Positions 25,572 through 34,830 of a stretch of 64,000 bases of DNA are shown here, one piece after another (position 1 is the stretch's first letter; every line of letters starts with the position of its first letter). This DNA is from Flavobacteriales bacterium (GTDB taxonomy: Bacteria; Bacteroidota; Bacteroidia; Flavobacteriales_F; PHOS-HE28). A program made the position numbers and the translations under genes. Under the pieces are notes generated by a model. That model ran no database searches. It saw nothing but the letters and a program-made list of their open reading frames with translations, and was not told the DNA's origin. The DNA lies in NCBI GenBank assembly GCA_020852835.1, contig JADZAC010000085.1, forward strand, positions 1 to 64,000. Direction: 5' to 3'.

Positions 25572-25765
25572 TGGCTTTGCAGGGCGCAGTTCGTGAGGCC
25601 GGGTTCGCGGAGTTCCCTGCAGAACTGCGAACCATTCCCTGTGCCCGGCGAACTTTCCTGCAAGCCTCCAGTACATTCGGGCCGGTTCATGGTTCCTTGT
25701 GTAGGTTGAAACTTGGGCTTCGTTCCACTTTGCCCCACGAACCACGAACTTTCCCTGATCACTCC

Positions 25766-26998
25766 ATGAAGATCTTCAACGACCCCGTCTATGGTTTCAT
25801 CAACGTGCCGCACCCCTTGTTGCTGCGCTTGATCGACCACCGGTGGTTCCAGCGCCTGCGCTACATCAAACAGCTCGGGCTTTCGCACCTGGTGTACCCG
25901 GGGGCGCTGCACACCCGCTTCCACCATGCGCTGGGCGCCATGCACCTCATGGGCTTGGCCTTGGAAAGCCTGCGCGGCAAAGGGCATGCGGTATCGGAGG
26001 AGGAGGCCCTTGGCGCCCACGTGGCCATCCTGCTGCACGATATCGGGCACGGCCCCTTCAGCCACGCGCTGGAACACAGCATCGTGGAGGGCATCGGCCA
26101 TGAGGAGGTCGGCGCCTTGGTAATGGATGCCCTGAACGTGGAGTTCAACGGGGCCTTGGACCTGGGCATCCGCATCTTCCGCGACCAGTACCCCAAGCGT
26201 TTCCTGCACCAACTGGTGAGCGGCCAGCTGGACATGGACCGCATGGATTACTTGAACCGCGACAGCTTCTATACCGGAGTGAGCGAAGGGGTGATCGGGG
26301 GCGACCGCATCATCAAGATGCTGCAGGTGGTGAATGACGGGCTGGTGGTGGAGGAGAAGGCCATCTACAGCATCGAGAAGTTCATTGTGGCGCGCCGCCT
26401 GATGTACTGGCAGGTGTACCTGCACAAGACCGTGGTGGCCTGCGAGCAGATGCTGGTGCAAACGCTCCGCCGCGCCAAAGCCCTCGGCCTGCAAGGCGTG
26501 CCGCTCTTCGGCGCTCCGGCGCTGCTGGGCTTCCTGGGGGAACGCCGAGACCGCGATTCCTTCAACGACCCTGCCGTGCTGTCCGACTTCATGCGCCTGG
26601 ACGACCACGACATCATGGGCGCCGTGAAGGTGTGGGCCGATCACCCCGACAAGGTGCTGGCGCGTCTGGCCTCAGACCTGCTGCACCGGCGCACCTTGCG
26701 CATCAAGCTGCGCAACGAACCATGGCCGGCAGCGCAGGTGGAGCGCATCCGGCATGTTTGCGTGGAGGAGCTGGGCGTCACCGCGGAAGAGGCCGGGCTC
26801 TTCGTGCTTGCCGGCAAGGTGGTCAACAATGCATACGACCCCAAGCACGACGGCATCCAGCTGCTGTTCAAGAACGGCAAACTGAAGGACATCGCACAAG
26901 CCAGCGACAACCTCGGCATCGAGGCCATGAGCGGCGCAGTGGAGAAGCACTTCCTGGCTTTTCCCAGAAGCATGGGGAAGGAGTGGTTCGGGAGTTGA
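25766..26998 (+). CDS. HD-superfamily phosphohydrolase (dNTPase-like)
   Basis: The 410-residue protein begins MKIFNDPVYGFINVPHPLLL, as this family does. Motifs in order: FQRLRYIKQLGLSHLVYPGA, the first metal His in HTRFHHALGAMHLM, the HD pair in ILLHDIGHGPFSHALEHS, and LVSGQLDMDRMDYLNRDSFY with the late Asp. This is the SAMHD1/dGTPase-like group, likely hydrolysing a nucleotide triphosphate or related phosphoester; the true substrate is not established. It precedes the lipid A genes, an association often seen in Bacteroidota, though here an SDR gene and 530 non-coding bases intervene. Mobile element copy C ends 195 bases upstream. Confidence 0.88.
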   Translation: MKIFNDPVYGFINVPHPLLLRLIDHRWFQRLRYIKQLGLSHLVYPGALHTRFHHALGAMHLMGLALESLRGKGHAVSEEEALGAHVAILLHDIGHGPFSHALEHSIVEGIGHEEVGALVMDALNVEFNGALDLGIRIFRDQYPKRFLHQLVSGQLDMDRMDYLNRDSFYTGVSEGVIGGDRIIKMLQVVNDGLVVEEKAIYSIEKFIVARRLMYWQVYLHKTVVACEQMLVQTLRRAKALGLQGVPLFGAPALLGFLGERRDRDSFNDPAVLSDFMRLDDHDIMGAVKVWADHPDKVLARLASDLLHRRTLRIKLRNEPWPAAQVERIRHVCVEELGVTAEEAGLFVLAGKVVNNAYDPKHDGIQLLFKNGKLKDIAQASDNLGIEAMSGAVEKHFLAFPRSMGKEWFGS

Positions 26999-27008
26999 AC
27001 TTTGCACC

Positions 27009-27803
27009 ATGCCCGATCCGAAGCAACCCCGCACCATCCTCATCACCGGCGCCACCAGCGGCTTCGGCGAGGCCATGGCCCGCCTCTTTGCGCAGGAAGG
27101 CTGGCGTGTGATCATCACCGGCCGCAGACGCGACCGGCTGGAGGTGCTCAAGCGTGAACTGGAGGGCTTGCATGGCACGGTGGAGGGGGGGGCCGTGGTG
27201 CATGCGCTCCGTTTCGATGTGCGCAACCCTCAGGAGGTGGAGCGGGCCCTGGCCTCACTGCCTGCGGAGTGGAGCACCATGGACGTGCTGGTGAACAACG
27301 CCGGCCTGGCAGCCGGACTGGATCCCATCCAGGACGGACGGCCGGACGACTGGGAGCGCATGCTGGACACCAATGTGAAGGGTCTGTTGTACGTGAGCCG
27401 TGCCGTGATCCCGGGCATGATCGCCCGGGGACAGGGCCACATCATCAACATCGGAAGCACCGCCGGCAAGGAGGTCTATCCCAAGGGCAACGTGTACTGC
27501 GCCACCAAACACGCCGTGGACGCCCTCACCAAAGGCATGCGCATCGACCTGCTGCCGCATGGCATCAAGGTGACGCAAGTGGCGCCGGGCGCGGCCGAGA
27601 CCGAATTCAGCGAGGTGCGGTTCCACGGCGACCGCGACCGGGCCAAGCAGACTTACGCGGGCTTTACCCCGCTCACGGCAAAAGATGTGGCTGCCGTGGT
27701 GTACTTCGCCGCCACGCAGCCGCCGCATGTGTGCCTCAATGACATTGTGGTGACGCCCACGGCACAGGCCAACAGCACGACGATATTCCGGGAGAACGTG
27801 TAG
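27009..27803 (+). CDS. NADP-dependent short-chain dehydrogenase (YdfG-like)
   Basis: The 264-residue protein has the classical SDR layout. The cofactor loop is TGATSGFGEAMARLF, with GRRRDRLE favouring NADP through its arginines. Then come LRFDVRN, LVNNAGLAAGLDP and the catalytic Ser of IINIGSTAGKEVYPKGNVYC, with Tyr-x-x-x-Lys in VYCATKHAVDAL. The sequence is closest in style to YdfG-type 3-hydroxy acid or serine dehydrogenases. It follows the HD gene at 10 bases and is presumably cotranscribed. In many relatives the HD gene is followed directly by lpxD, so this gene looks inserted; that comparison is from memory. Confidence 0.88.
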   Translation: MPDPKQPRTILITGATSGFGEAMARLFAQEGWRVIITGRRRDRLEVLKRELEGLHGTVEGGAVVHALRFDVRNPQEVERALASLPAEWSTMDVLVNNAGLAAGLDPIQDGRPDDWERMLDTNVKGLLYVSRAVIPGMIARGQGHIINIGSTAGKEVYPKGNVYCATKHAVDALTKGMRIDLLPHGIKVTQVAPGAAETEFSEVRFHGDRDRAKQTYAGFTPLTAKDVAAVVYFAATQPPHVCLNDIVVTPTAQANSTTIFRENV

Positions 27804-28333
27804 CTGCGGCTCATGGAACTCCGGATCTACACCATCTACCCATTCAATATCGACCGATCTACTTGCCCTCTTTCCGGATGATTACTCCTCAGGCCAGGTT
27901 CCGTAGGCCCCGCTTCGCAACCTGTTCCGCGTATCGTCCTACGGAAATGCTTCATCCAGCTCGCGGGAGATCGCGGCGCATCTCTTGGCCGACTTTGAAT
28001 GCATTATTGGTATTAGCCCTCTACGGCGGTCAGGAGACCGCCAGGAAGTTTGGTGCCGCAAACGAGCCGTGAAAGTATTTCCACCAGTCGCCCTGCCTGG
28101 TTCTTCCCGCAGCGCACTTTACGGTTGGGCCGGAAGACTTGAATTGACCCTGGCGGGGTCAAACATCGTAGCATTCTCCTGAACAGTGGGCGTTCGACCC
28201 TGACAGGGCCGCACAACATTCCCGGTTTTGGCCATGCCTATTAGAGGCGATAGCCCTGTGGGAGGTATACCGGGCTTGCCATGGTCAATTATCTTCGCAG
28301 GCCCGTAGGGCTTTGGCCAGGCGGGGCACAGCC
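27804..28333. other. Non-coding gap between the SDR gene and lpxD with three hairpins
   Basis: No gene is supported in these 530 bases. A 7-bp hairpin, GGCGGTC/GACCGCC, occupies 28025-28042. Two related hairpins follow: TTGACCC/GGGTCAA at 28144-28162 and CGACCC/GGGCCG at 28195-28211. Their shared CGACCCTG-like core suggests a small dispersed palindromic repeat. A promoter box lies at 28290-28297. Confidence 0.5.
28290..28297 (+). promoter_or_regulatory. Putative -7 box for the lpxD-lpxC/fabZ-lpxA operon
   Basis: TATCTTCG fits TAnnTTYG. Transcription would begin near 28304, 30 bases before the lpxD ATG. The -33 element is not clear. Confidence 0.35.
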
Positions 28334-29395
28334 ATGCAATTCTCAGCCGCACAGATCGCCGAACTCCTGGAAGGGGAGGTGGATGGTGACGCCCAAGTGC
28401 TGGTGAACGACTTGGCCAAGATCGAAGAGGGCAAGCCCGGCACGCTCACCTTTTTGGCCAATCCCAAATACACGGACCTGCTCTACTCCACCGGAGCCAG
28501 CATAGCCGTGGTGGCCCGGGATTTCCAGCCCACCCAACCGCTGCCCAAGCGGCTCACGCTGATCCGCGTGGGCGACCCCCGTGCCTGCTTCAGCCGCCTG
28601 TTGAAGATGAACGAGGGCCTGGTCAGCGACAAGCGAGGCATTGAGCAGCCCAGCTTTGTGAGCCCCAAGGCCAAGGTGGCGGCGGGTGCTTACATCGGTG
28701 CCTTCAGCTACATCGGCGAAGGAGCCGTGATCGAGGAAGGGGCCAAGATCTTTCCCCATTGCACCGTGGGCGATGACGCCCGCATCGGCAAGGGCACCGT
28801 GCTGCACGCCAACGTTACCGTGTACCACCGGTGCATCGTGGGCGCCAACTGCGTGGTCCACAGCGGGGCGGTGATCGGGGCGGACGGCTACGGCTTCACG
28901 GCAAACGCCGCGGGTGAGCAGGAGAAGATGCCCCAGGTGGGCAACGTGATCCTGGAGGACAACGTGGAGATCGGCGCCAACACCACCGTGGACCGCGCCA
29001 CCCTCGGCCACACCATCATCCGCAAGGGCGCCAAGTTGGACAACCTGATCCAGGTGGGCCACAATGTGGAGATCGGCGCCCACACGCTGGTGGTGGCCCA
29101 GACCGGCATTGCCGGCAGCACCCGCATCGGCGACCACTGCGTCATCGGTGGCCAGGTGGGCATCGTAGGCCACCTGCACATCGGCAACCGCGTGAAGGTG
29201 GCCGCCCAGAGCGGGGTCTCCGTGAACCTGCCCGACGACGCCGTGGTGCAGGGCTCACCAGCCTACGCCATAGGCGACTACAAGCGCAGCTATGTGCTGT
29301 TCCGCAACCTGCCCGAGATCACCCAGCAGCTGGACCAACTAAAAAAGGAATTGGACAACCTCAAGGCCACCGGCCGTACCGGGGCACAAGGCTGA
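28334..29395 (+). CDS. lpxD: UDP-3-O-acylglucosamine N-acyltransferase
   Basis: The ATG at 28334 (MQFSAAQIAELLEGEVDGDA) gives 353 residues, normal for LpxD. The N-terminal uridine-binding domain spans about 1-100 (GKPGTLTFLANPKYTDLLYS). A left-handed beta helix of hexapeptide repeats follows, with the catalytic His in VGHNVEIGAH and the family motif GGQVGIVGHLHIG. A C-terminal helix (LPEITQQLDQLKKELDNLKA) completes it. It transfers the second 3-hydroxyacyl chain onto UDP-glucosamine in lipid A synthesis. It leads lpxD, lpxC-fabZ and lpxA, spaced 19 bases and then overlapping. A second LpxD-like gene lies at 36131. Confidence 0.94.
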   Translation: MQFSAAQIAELLEGEVDGDAQVLVNDLAKIEEGKPGTLTFLANPKYTDLLYSTGASIAVVARDFQPTQPLPKRLTLIRVGDPRACFSRLLKMNEGLVSDKRGIEQPSFVSPKAKVAAGAYIGAFSYIGEGAVIEEGAKIFPHCTVGDDARIGKGTVLHANVTVYHRCIVGANCVVHSGAVIGADGYGFTANAAGEQEKMPQVGNVILEDNVEIGANTTVDRATLGHTIIRKGAKLDNLIQVGHNVEIGAHTLVVAQTGIAGSTRIGDHCVIGGQVGIVGHLHIGNRVKVAAQSGVSVNLPDDAVVQGSPAYAIGDYKRSYVLFRNLPEITQQLDQLKKELDNLKATGRTGAQG

Positions 29396-29414
29396 TGTAG
29401 CCCGATATCAACGC

Positions 29415-30869
29415 ATGAGCGACAAGCAACACACTTTGAAGGACAAGGCCCAAGTGAAGGGCGTGGGCCTGCACACCGGTGAGCAGGTCACCCTCACCCT
29501 GTGCCCCGCACCGGCAGGCCATGGCCTGAAGTTCCAGCGCACCGACTTGGAAGGACAGCCGGTGATCGATGCCGACGCCGACCTGGTGGTGAGCACCGCG
29601 CGCGGCACCACCCTCGGCAAGGGCGACGTGAAGGTGAACACCACCGAGCACGTACTGGCCGCACTCTACGCCTTGGGCGTGGACAACTGCCTGATCCAGC
29701 TCAACGGCAGCGAAGTGCCCATCATGGACGGCAGTGCCACGCCTTTCGTGGAGGCCATTGAACAGGCAGGGTTCCAGCAACAGGACGCCCCGCGCAACTG
29801 GTGGGTGCTCAAGGAACCCATCTGGTTCGAGACCGCCGAGCGCGGCACCGAGATGCTCGGCGTGCCCGCCCCGGGCGGCGAATTCCGCCTTACGGTGATG
29901 GTGGACTACAACAGCCCCGTGCTGGGCACCCAGCACGCCAGCATGTACAACAGCGGCGAATTCAAGACCGAGATCGCCCCCTGCCGCACCTTCGTCTTCC
30001 TGCGCGAGGTGGAGCAGCTCGCAAAGGCCGGCCTGATCAAAGGCGGCGACCTGGACAATGCCATCGTGCTGGAGGACCGGGAAGACATCACGCAGGAAGA
30101 CCTGAAGGCACTGGCCAAGAGCATCGGCCGCGAGTACAAGGACGTGGAGGTGCGCCGCAACGGCGTGCTCAACACCACGGACCTCAAATTCCTCAATGAG
30201 CCTGCGCGCCACAAATTGATGGACATCATCGGCGACCTCGCGCTGGTGGGGCGCCCCATCAAAGGGCATATCCTGGCGGCTCGGCCCGGGCACTTCGGCA
30301 ACACCACCTTCGCCAAGCGCATCAAGGACCGCATCCGCGAGGAGGAAAAGGACGAACGCTTCTTCTTCGACCTCACCAAGGAGCCGCTCTTCGACATCAA
30401 TGCCATCTCCAAAATGCTTCCCCACCGCTATCCGTTCCTGCTGGTGGACAAGGTGATGAGCATGGATGCCAACAGCATCGTGGGCGTGAAGAACGTCACC
30501 CTCAACGAGCCCCACTTCACCGGCCACTTCCCGGACAACCCCGTGATGCCCGGCGTGCTGCAGGTGGAAGCCATGGCCCAGGTGGGCGGCATCTTCGCCC
30601 TCAGCCAAGTGCCCGATCCGGAGAACTACACCACCTACTTCCTGAAGACCGACGGCGTGCGCTACCGCCGCAAGGTGATCCCCGGCGATACCCTCGTGTT
30701 CCGCCTCACCCTCATCACCCCCATCCGCCGGGGCATCGTGCACATGAAAGGCATCGGCTATGTGAACGGACAGCCCGCCGTGGAAGCCGAAATGATGGCG
30801 CAGATCGCCCGCGACAAGGCGCCCGCCGAAGCCAAGGCCGAACCCAAGAAGCCCGTGGCACAAGCATGA
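29415..30869 (+). CDS. lpxC/fabZ: Bifunctional LpxC deacetylase / FabZ dehydratase fusion
   Basis: The 484-residue protein is two enzymes in one. Residues 1-310 are UDP-3-O-acyl-N-acetylglucosamine deacetylase: AQVKGVGLHTGEQVTLTL, the zinc His79 in NTTEHVLAAL, and the second zinc segment HKLMDIIGDLAL. Residues about 330-470 are the (3R)-hydroxyacyl-ACP dehydratase: MLPHRYPFLLVDKV with the active-site His and NPVMPGVLQVEAMAQ with the acidic residue's helix. A Lys/Ala/Pro tail ends it. The fusion is characteristic of Bacteroidota and ties the committed step of lipid A synthesis to fatty acid elongation, which compete for hydroxyacyl-ACP. Its stop overlaps the lpxA start by four bases. Confidence 0.96.
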   Translation: MSDKQHTLKDKAQVKGVGLHTGEQVTLTLCPAPAGHGLKFQRTDLEGQPVIDADADLVVSTARGTTLGKGDVKVNTTEHVLAALYALGVDNCLIQLNGSEVPIMDGSATPFVEAIEQAGFQQQDAPRNWWVLKEPIWFETAERGTEMLGVPAPGGEFRLTVMVDYNSPVLGTQHASMYNSGEFKTEIAPCRTFVFLREVEQLAKAGLIKGGDLDNAIVLEDREDITQEDLKALAKSIGREYKDVEVRRNGVLNTTDLKFLNEPARHKLMDIIGDLALVGRPIKGHILAARPGHFGNTTFAKRIKDRIREEEKDERFFFDLTKEPLFDINAISKMLPHRYPFLLVDKVMSMDANSIVGVKNVTLNEPHFTGHFPDNPVMPGVLQVEAMAQVGGIFALSQVPDPENYTTYFLKTDGVRYRRKVIPGDTLVFRLTLITPIRRGIVHMKGIGYVNGQPAVEAEMMAQIARDKAPAEAKAEPKKPVAQA

Positions 30870-31648
30870 GCATCTCCAAGCTGGCCTCCGTCCACCCGGA
30901 CGCACGCATCGGCAAGGATGTGGTCATTGAGCCCTTCACTTCCATTGCCGCCGATGTGGTGATCGGCGAGGGCACCTGGATCGGTCCCAACGCCACCCTC
31001 ATGGACGGTGCCCGCCTGGGCAGGCAATGCCGCATCTTCCCCGGGGCCGTCATCGGCGCCATCCCCCAGGACCTGAAGTTCGCCGGGGAGAAGACCACCG
31101 CCGAAGTGGGCGACCACACCACCGTGCGCGAGTGCGTCACCATCAACCCCGGCACCGCCGACCGCCAGCGCACCGCCGTGGGCAGCCACAGCCTGCTGAT
31201 GGCCTATGTGCACCTGGCGCACGACTGCATCCTGGGCGATCATGTGGTGATCGCCAATAGCGTGAACTTGGCGGGCCACGTCACCATCGGTGATTGGGCC
31301 ATCCTCGAAGGCAATGTGGCCGTGCAGCAGTTTATCCACATCGGCGCGCACAGCTTCATCGCCGGCGCCTCCCTGGTGCGAAAGAACGTGCCGCCGTTCG
31401 TGAAGGCCGCGCGCGAGCCCCTGAGCTTCGTGGGCGTGAACGTGGTGGGCTTGCGCCGCCGTGGCTTCGACGATGCCATGGTGGCACGCATCGAGGACAT
31501 CTACCGCGAGATCTTCGTGCGCAACAGCAACCTGGAACGCGCCCTGCAGAACGTGGAACAGCTCTTCAAAGGAACCCCCGAGCAGCTGCTGATCACGGAG
31601 TTCATCCGCAACAGCCCAAAGGGCATCATGCGCGGGCTGGCCGAGTGA
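30866..31648 (+). CDS. lpxA: Acyl-ACP:UDP-N-acetylglucosamine O-acyltransferase
   Basis: The 260-residue protein is a hexapeptide-repeat left-handed beta helix of standard length. The catalytic His lies in LLMAYVHLAHDCILGDH, and GAIPQDLKFAGEKT and TIGDWAILEGNVAVQQFIHI are conserved. The C-terminal helical part (RRRGFDDAMVARIEDIYREI) makes the trimer contact. It catalyses the first acylation of UDP-GlcNAc, the reversible start of lipid A synthesis. The ATG overlaps the lpxC-fabZ stop (ATGA), so the three lpx genes form one operon. Confidence 0.96.
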   Translation: MSISKLASVHPDARIGKDVVIEPFTSIAADVVIGEGTWIGPNATLMDGARLGRQCRIFPGAVIGAIPQDLKFAGEKTTAEVGDHTTVRECVTINPGTADRQRTAVGSHSLLMAYVHLAHDCILGDHVVIANSVNLAGHVTIGDWAILEGNVAVQQFIHIGAHSFIAGASLVRKNVPPFVKAAREPLSFVGVNVVGLRRRGFDDAMVARIEDIYREIFVRNSNLERALQNVEQLFKGTPEQLLITEFIRNSPKGIMRGLAE

Positions 31649-31759
31649 TCGCGCATGGATATCCATTTACTGCCCGATCAAGCATGGTAGCCGCAGGGTC
31701 TCCTGCCGAAGACCGCTGCGGAAGTGATCCGATGGCTTTGCATGTTGAACGGGGATAAA

Positions 31760-32404
31760 ATGGCCGCAACGCTGAGCGCGGGAATGCAGGTAACATTGAA
31801 TGGCACCGCCAAGCAGTTTGCCCGCGAGAAGGTGTTCCGCCATGCGGACCATGTCTTCGCCGCAGGCAGCCGCACCGCCATTTTAGGGCCGAACGGCAGC
31901 GGGAAAAGCACGCTGCTGCAGGTGGTGGCCGGCGCGCTGGTGCCCACGGCCGGCACGGTTGAACACAGCCTTTCCGGCAAGGTGATCGATCCAGAGCACG
32001 TGTACCGTCACGTGGCCATTGCGGCGCCCTACTTGGGCTTGTATGAGGACCTGCCCTTGCGGCAGGCCATTGCCAACCATGCGCGCTTCAAGCCTTTCCA
32101 TGCGGGCACTTCCGTGCAGGACGTGGCCCGCACAGCCTACTTGGAGCCGCACTTGGAGAAACCCGTGCTGCATTTCAGCAGCGGCATGAAGCAGCGCCTG
32201 AAGCTCGCCTTGGCCATCCTCAGCGATACGCCCTTGCTGCTGCTGGACGAACCCGCCTCCAACCTCGATGCTGAAGGCATTGCCTGGTTCCGCAAGCTGT
32301 TGGAGGGCAACCTCGCTCAACGCACCCTCTTGGTGGCCAGCAACCGGCAGGAGGAGGAGACGTTTGCCTGTACGGAGAGCTTGGAGATCAGCAGGTGGAA
32401 ATAG
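31760..32404 (+). CDS. ABC transporter ATP-binding protein (small, CcmA-like)
   Basis: The 214-residue ATPase begins MAATLSAGMQVTLNGTAKQF; starts at 31724 and 31742 would add a few residues. Motifs: Walker A GPNGSGKSTLLQ, signature FSSGMKQRLKLALAI, Walker B TPLLLLDEPASNLD. The switch histidine is replaced by Asn in LLVASNRQEE, a feature I associate with this Bacteroidota subgroup. No permease lies beside it. The position after lpxA is shared by many relatives, which suggests an envelope task, but the transported substrate is unknown. Confidence 0.85.
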   Translation: MAATLSAGMQVTLNGTAKQFAREKVFRHADHVFAAGSRTAILGPNGSGKSTLLQVVAGALVPTAGTVEHSLSGKVIDPEHVYRHVAIAAPYLGLYEDLPLRQAIANHARFKPFHAGTSVQDVARTAYLEPHLEKPVLHFSSGMKQRLKLALAILSDTPLLLLDEPASNLDAEGIAWFRKLLEGNLAQRTLLVASNRQEEETFACTESLEISRWK

Positions 32405-32438
32405 GATACAGGGTGTGGTTTGTGGTTCGTAGTAGGTA

Positions 32439-32487
32439 GTTCGTAGGGGGCCTTTCCCCTACGCCCTGCGGCCTATGCCCTACGAAC
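32439..32487. terminator. Inverted repeat between convergent genes
   Basis: GTTCGTAGGG (32439-32448) is the exact inverse of CCCTACGAAC (32478-32487); an inner TAGGGG/CCCCTA pairing also exists. It lies at the 3' ends of the ABC ATPase and the oppositely directed flavin reductase, whose stop codon it covers, so it could terminate both. Confidence 0.5.
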
Positions 32488-33055
32488 CCAGCTGCTCCTC
32501 CCGCACCGGCCCCAGCACCTCCGCCCACTTCGCAATGCCGTCCAGCATGCGCGGGGCTGCCTTCACCAGCACCTCGTTCGGCCTGAATACGCCGTCCTCA
32601 CCGATAAAATTCTGAAAGAACGGAATGGGCACCTCGCCCGCCACCGTGAGCTGGACCGCAGTGAGCACGGGCTTCAGCAGGTGCACGGCGCGCAGGCCGC
32701 CGCTCACCCCGCCGTAGCTCACCAAACCCACCGGCTTGTAGTGCCACTCCCGGAACACGAAGTCGATCGCGTTCTTCAGTGGCGCGGAATAGCCGTAGTT
32801 GTACTCCGGCATCACGAAGATGAAGGCGTCCGCACCGTCGATCAACGCGCTCCACGCCTTGGTGTGTTCATGGGTGTACTTGCGCAGGCGCGGGTGGTTC
32901 GGTTCGTCCAGGAACGGCAGGTTCACCTGCTTCAGGTCCACCAGTTCCGTTTCAAAGCGCGCATCGGCCTGGGCCACGGCGGTGATCCACTCGGCCACGG
33001 CAGGCCCTTTGCGCCCGCTGCGGGTGCTGGCCAGGATGATCTTCAGTTTGTACAT
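32480..33055 (-). CDS. NAD(P)H-dependent FMN reductase / flavoprotein
   Basis: The ATG at 33055 (MYKLKIILASTRSGRKGPAV) gives 191 residues; the frame extends to 33124 but the extra 23 residues look random. The phosphate-binding loop STRSGRKG and the later FVMPEYNYGYSAPLKNAIDF are the signature of the NADPH-dependent FMN reductase family (flavodoxin-like fold), as is GLVSYGGVSGGLRAV. These enzymes reduce FMN, quinones or chromate. It is a single gene converging with the ABC ATPase. The physiological substrate cannot be told from the sequence. Confidence 0.87.
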   Translation of the reverse strand: MYKLKIILASTRSGRKGPAVAEWITAVAQADARFETELVDLKQVNLPFLDEPNHPRLRKYTHEHTKAWSALIDGADAFIFVMPEYNYGYSAPLKNAIDFVFREWHYKPVGLVSYGGVSGGLRAVHLLKPVLTAVQLTVAGEVPIPFFQNFIGEDGVFRPNEVLVKAAPRMLDGIAKWAEVLGPVREEQLGS

Positions 33056-33189
33056 GGGGCAAAGGTGTGCAGCAGGTTGCAGAAAGGCATCGGGGTGTGC
33101 CTTGGCCAGTAAGGCCCTGCCCAACTACCGGGCAGTAGGGTTGGAGTTATTGTTAACTTCGATCACTGCCAACCCAAAAACGTACCGCA

Positions 33190-34830
33190 ATGAAACGGCT
33201 TGCTTTAACCATCGTGCTATGTATTCCACTGGTTGCCCAGGCGCAAAGCCAATTGGCGTTGGATACCTCCAGCACGCAGGGTGCCATTGTCATCACCGGC
33301 ACCACCGCTTCCAATGGTGACCACCTGCTGCTGTTGCGCACCAGTGCGGGAATGCGCTTGTGGCGGGCGGAAGCGGACGGTACACCGTTATGGGCGAGGG
33401 AGTTGGGAGGTCCGGGTACGGATCAGATGCACTTGTTGGCCGACAACGAAGGTGGAGTTGTGCTGGTGCGCATATTGCCCTATGAGGTTGTAATTAATGA
33501 AATCGATTTCCTACTGATAGACAGCTTGCGGACATATTGCCAGATTGCCAGGATCGATCAGGATGGAGGCATTGCGTGGCAATACGTGGTTTCCAATGCA
33601 TACGGGTTTGCCACTCCGGAGTTCTTGTCGACGTACCAGATAGACGCCATGGTAGGCGTGGGAACGGACGGGGTGTTCCTGGTGGTTCACGACAAGGCCA
33701 GCTCTAACTCCAGCCAATTGTCCGTGGTGAAGCTGGGGATGGACGGTGAATTGGCATGGGCGCGGTCATTCCAATTTCCTGGTCCAGTACCACACTGGGT
33801 CGCGACCAAGCTGGTGGGGGACAACGCAGGCGGCTTTTACATCAGGGGGTGCTGGTATTGGGGTGCAGTGGATGTGATCGGCCATGTAAGTTCAGATGGC
33901 ACATTGAATTGGTTGAAGCAGGTGAACTACATCAGTGGCGACATGGCCCAAGAGGAGAGCGTGCAGGCTGCCGTCATGGCCGATGGCTCCTTGATGAACG
34001 TGGGCAGGATGCTGGTCCCAGGACATGATTACCTCGCCACGTACCGCATGGACCTGCAGGGAAGTATTGTGGACGCCGATTTCTACACGCACCCTCCGGG
34101 TTACGGGCCCACCATCTTCGGCTTGGGGCAACGGACGGACGGTACCGTGCTCATTTCCATGGATTCCCTGGTGGTAAAAGTCGCCGATGATGGCGGGTTG
34201 CTTGATGCCACGGTGATGAACAGCCATGTGGAAGGCGATCAACGCAACACCTTTCACCCGGTACGGATGAATGTCCGCCCGGAAGGGGCTGTCTTCTCCG
34301 GGGTGCTGAGCAATGTGCATGTGGACCTTGGCTTAACACGGTATTGGCCCGCTATACGGACCATCGAGCCGGGCAGCTCCGCATGCCATGTATCGGCCAT
34401 TGACCTTGAGCATGTGGTCGTCCCCACGGAACTCTACGAGGTGGAAGAGGTGGGCAGCTTCGTGGAACAATCCGCGCATGTCACCATGCTGGAAAGTGCC
34501 ATCACCAGTTCCGGCGGTGTGCTGTTGCCCACGCTAGGCCTTTGTGCCCTGATGATACCTGCCAGCTTGGATGACCTGGCGGGGGCATTTCCGGACGACC
34601 TGCTGAACACCGTGGCCCAACAGGGGGAGCCGTTCCGCTTTGCCACCCCGCAAGCGCGGCAGATCAGCGCGCTGGATGCGGCCGGGCGTTTGGTAATTGC
34701 ACCCCGGATCCTCCCGGCAGGCGCAGCACAACTGGCCACCGATGGATGGAGCCCCGGCCTGTATTTGCTGCGCATCTCCAACACCGACGGCAGCTCCCAA
34801 AGAGCCTGCCGGGTGGTGGTGGCACCTTGA
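33190..34830 (+). CDS. Secreted protein with beta-propeller-like repeats and a degenerate T9SS type A tail
   Basis: The 546-residue protein has a clean signal peptide (MKRLALTIVLCIPLVAQAQS, cleavage after AQA). The body contains repeated strands of the type GVFLVVHDKAS..LSVVKLGMDGELAWARSF and GGIAWQYVV, resembling propeller blades or the delta-60 repeats of T9SS cargos. No catalytic motif is seen. The last 70 residues (FRFATPQARQISALDAAGRL, SPGLYLLRISNTDGSSQRAC) have the final strands of a type A sorting domain, but the usual PNP motif is missing. A TAACTTCG box at 33154-33161 lies 28 bases before the ATG. It is a single transcription unit followed by mobile element copy B. Confidence 0.7.
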   Translation: MKRLALTIVLCIPLVAQAQSQLALDTSSTQGAIVITGTTASNGDHLLLLRTSAGMRLWRAEADGTPLWARELGGPGTDQMHLLADNEGGVVLVRILPYEVVINEIDFLLIDSLRTYCQIARIDQDGGIAWQYVVSNAYGFATPEFLSTYQIDAMVGVGTDGVFLVVHDKASSNSSQLSVVKLGMDGELAWARSFQFPGPVPHWVATKLVGDNAGGFYIRGCWYWGAVDVIGHVSSDGTLNWLKQVNYISGDMAQEESVQAAVMADGSLMNVGRMLVPGHDYLATYRMDLQGSIVDADFYTHPPGYGPTIFGLGQRTDGTVLISMDSLVVKVADDGGLLDATVMNSHVEGDQRNTFHPVRMNVRPEGAVFSGVLSNVHVDLGLTRYWPAIRTIEPGSSACHVSAIDLEHVVVPTELYEVEEVGSFVEQSAHVTMLESAITSSGGVLLPTLGLCALMIPASLDDLAGAFPDDLLNTVAQQGEPFRFATPQARQISALDAAGRLVIAPRILPAGAAQLATDGWSPGLYLLRISNTDGSSQRACRVVVAP

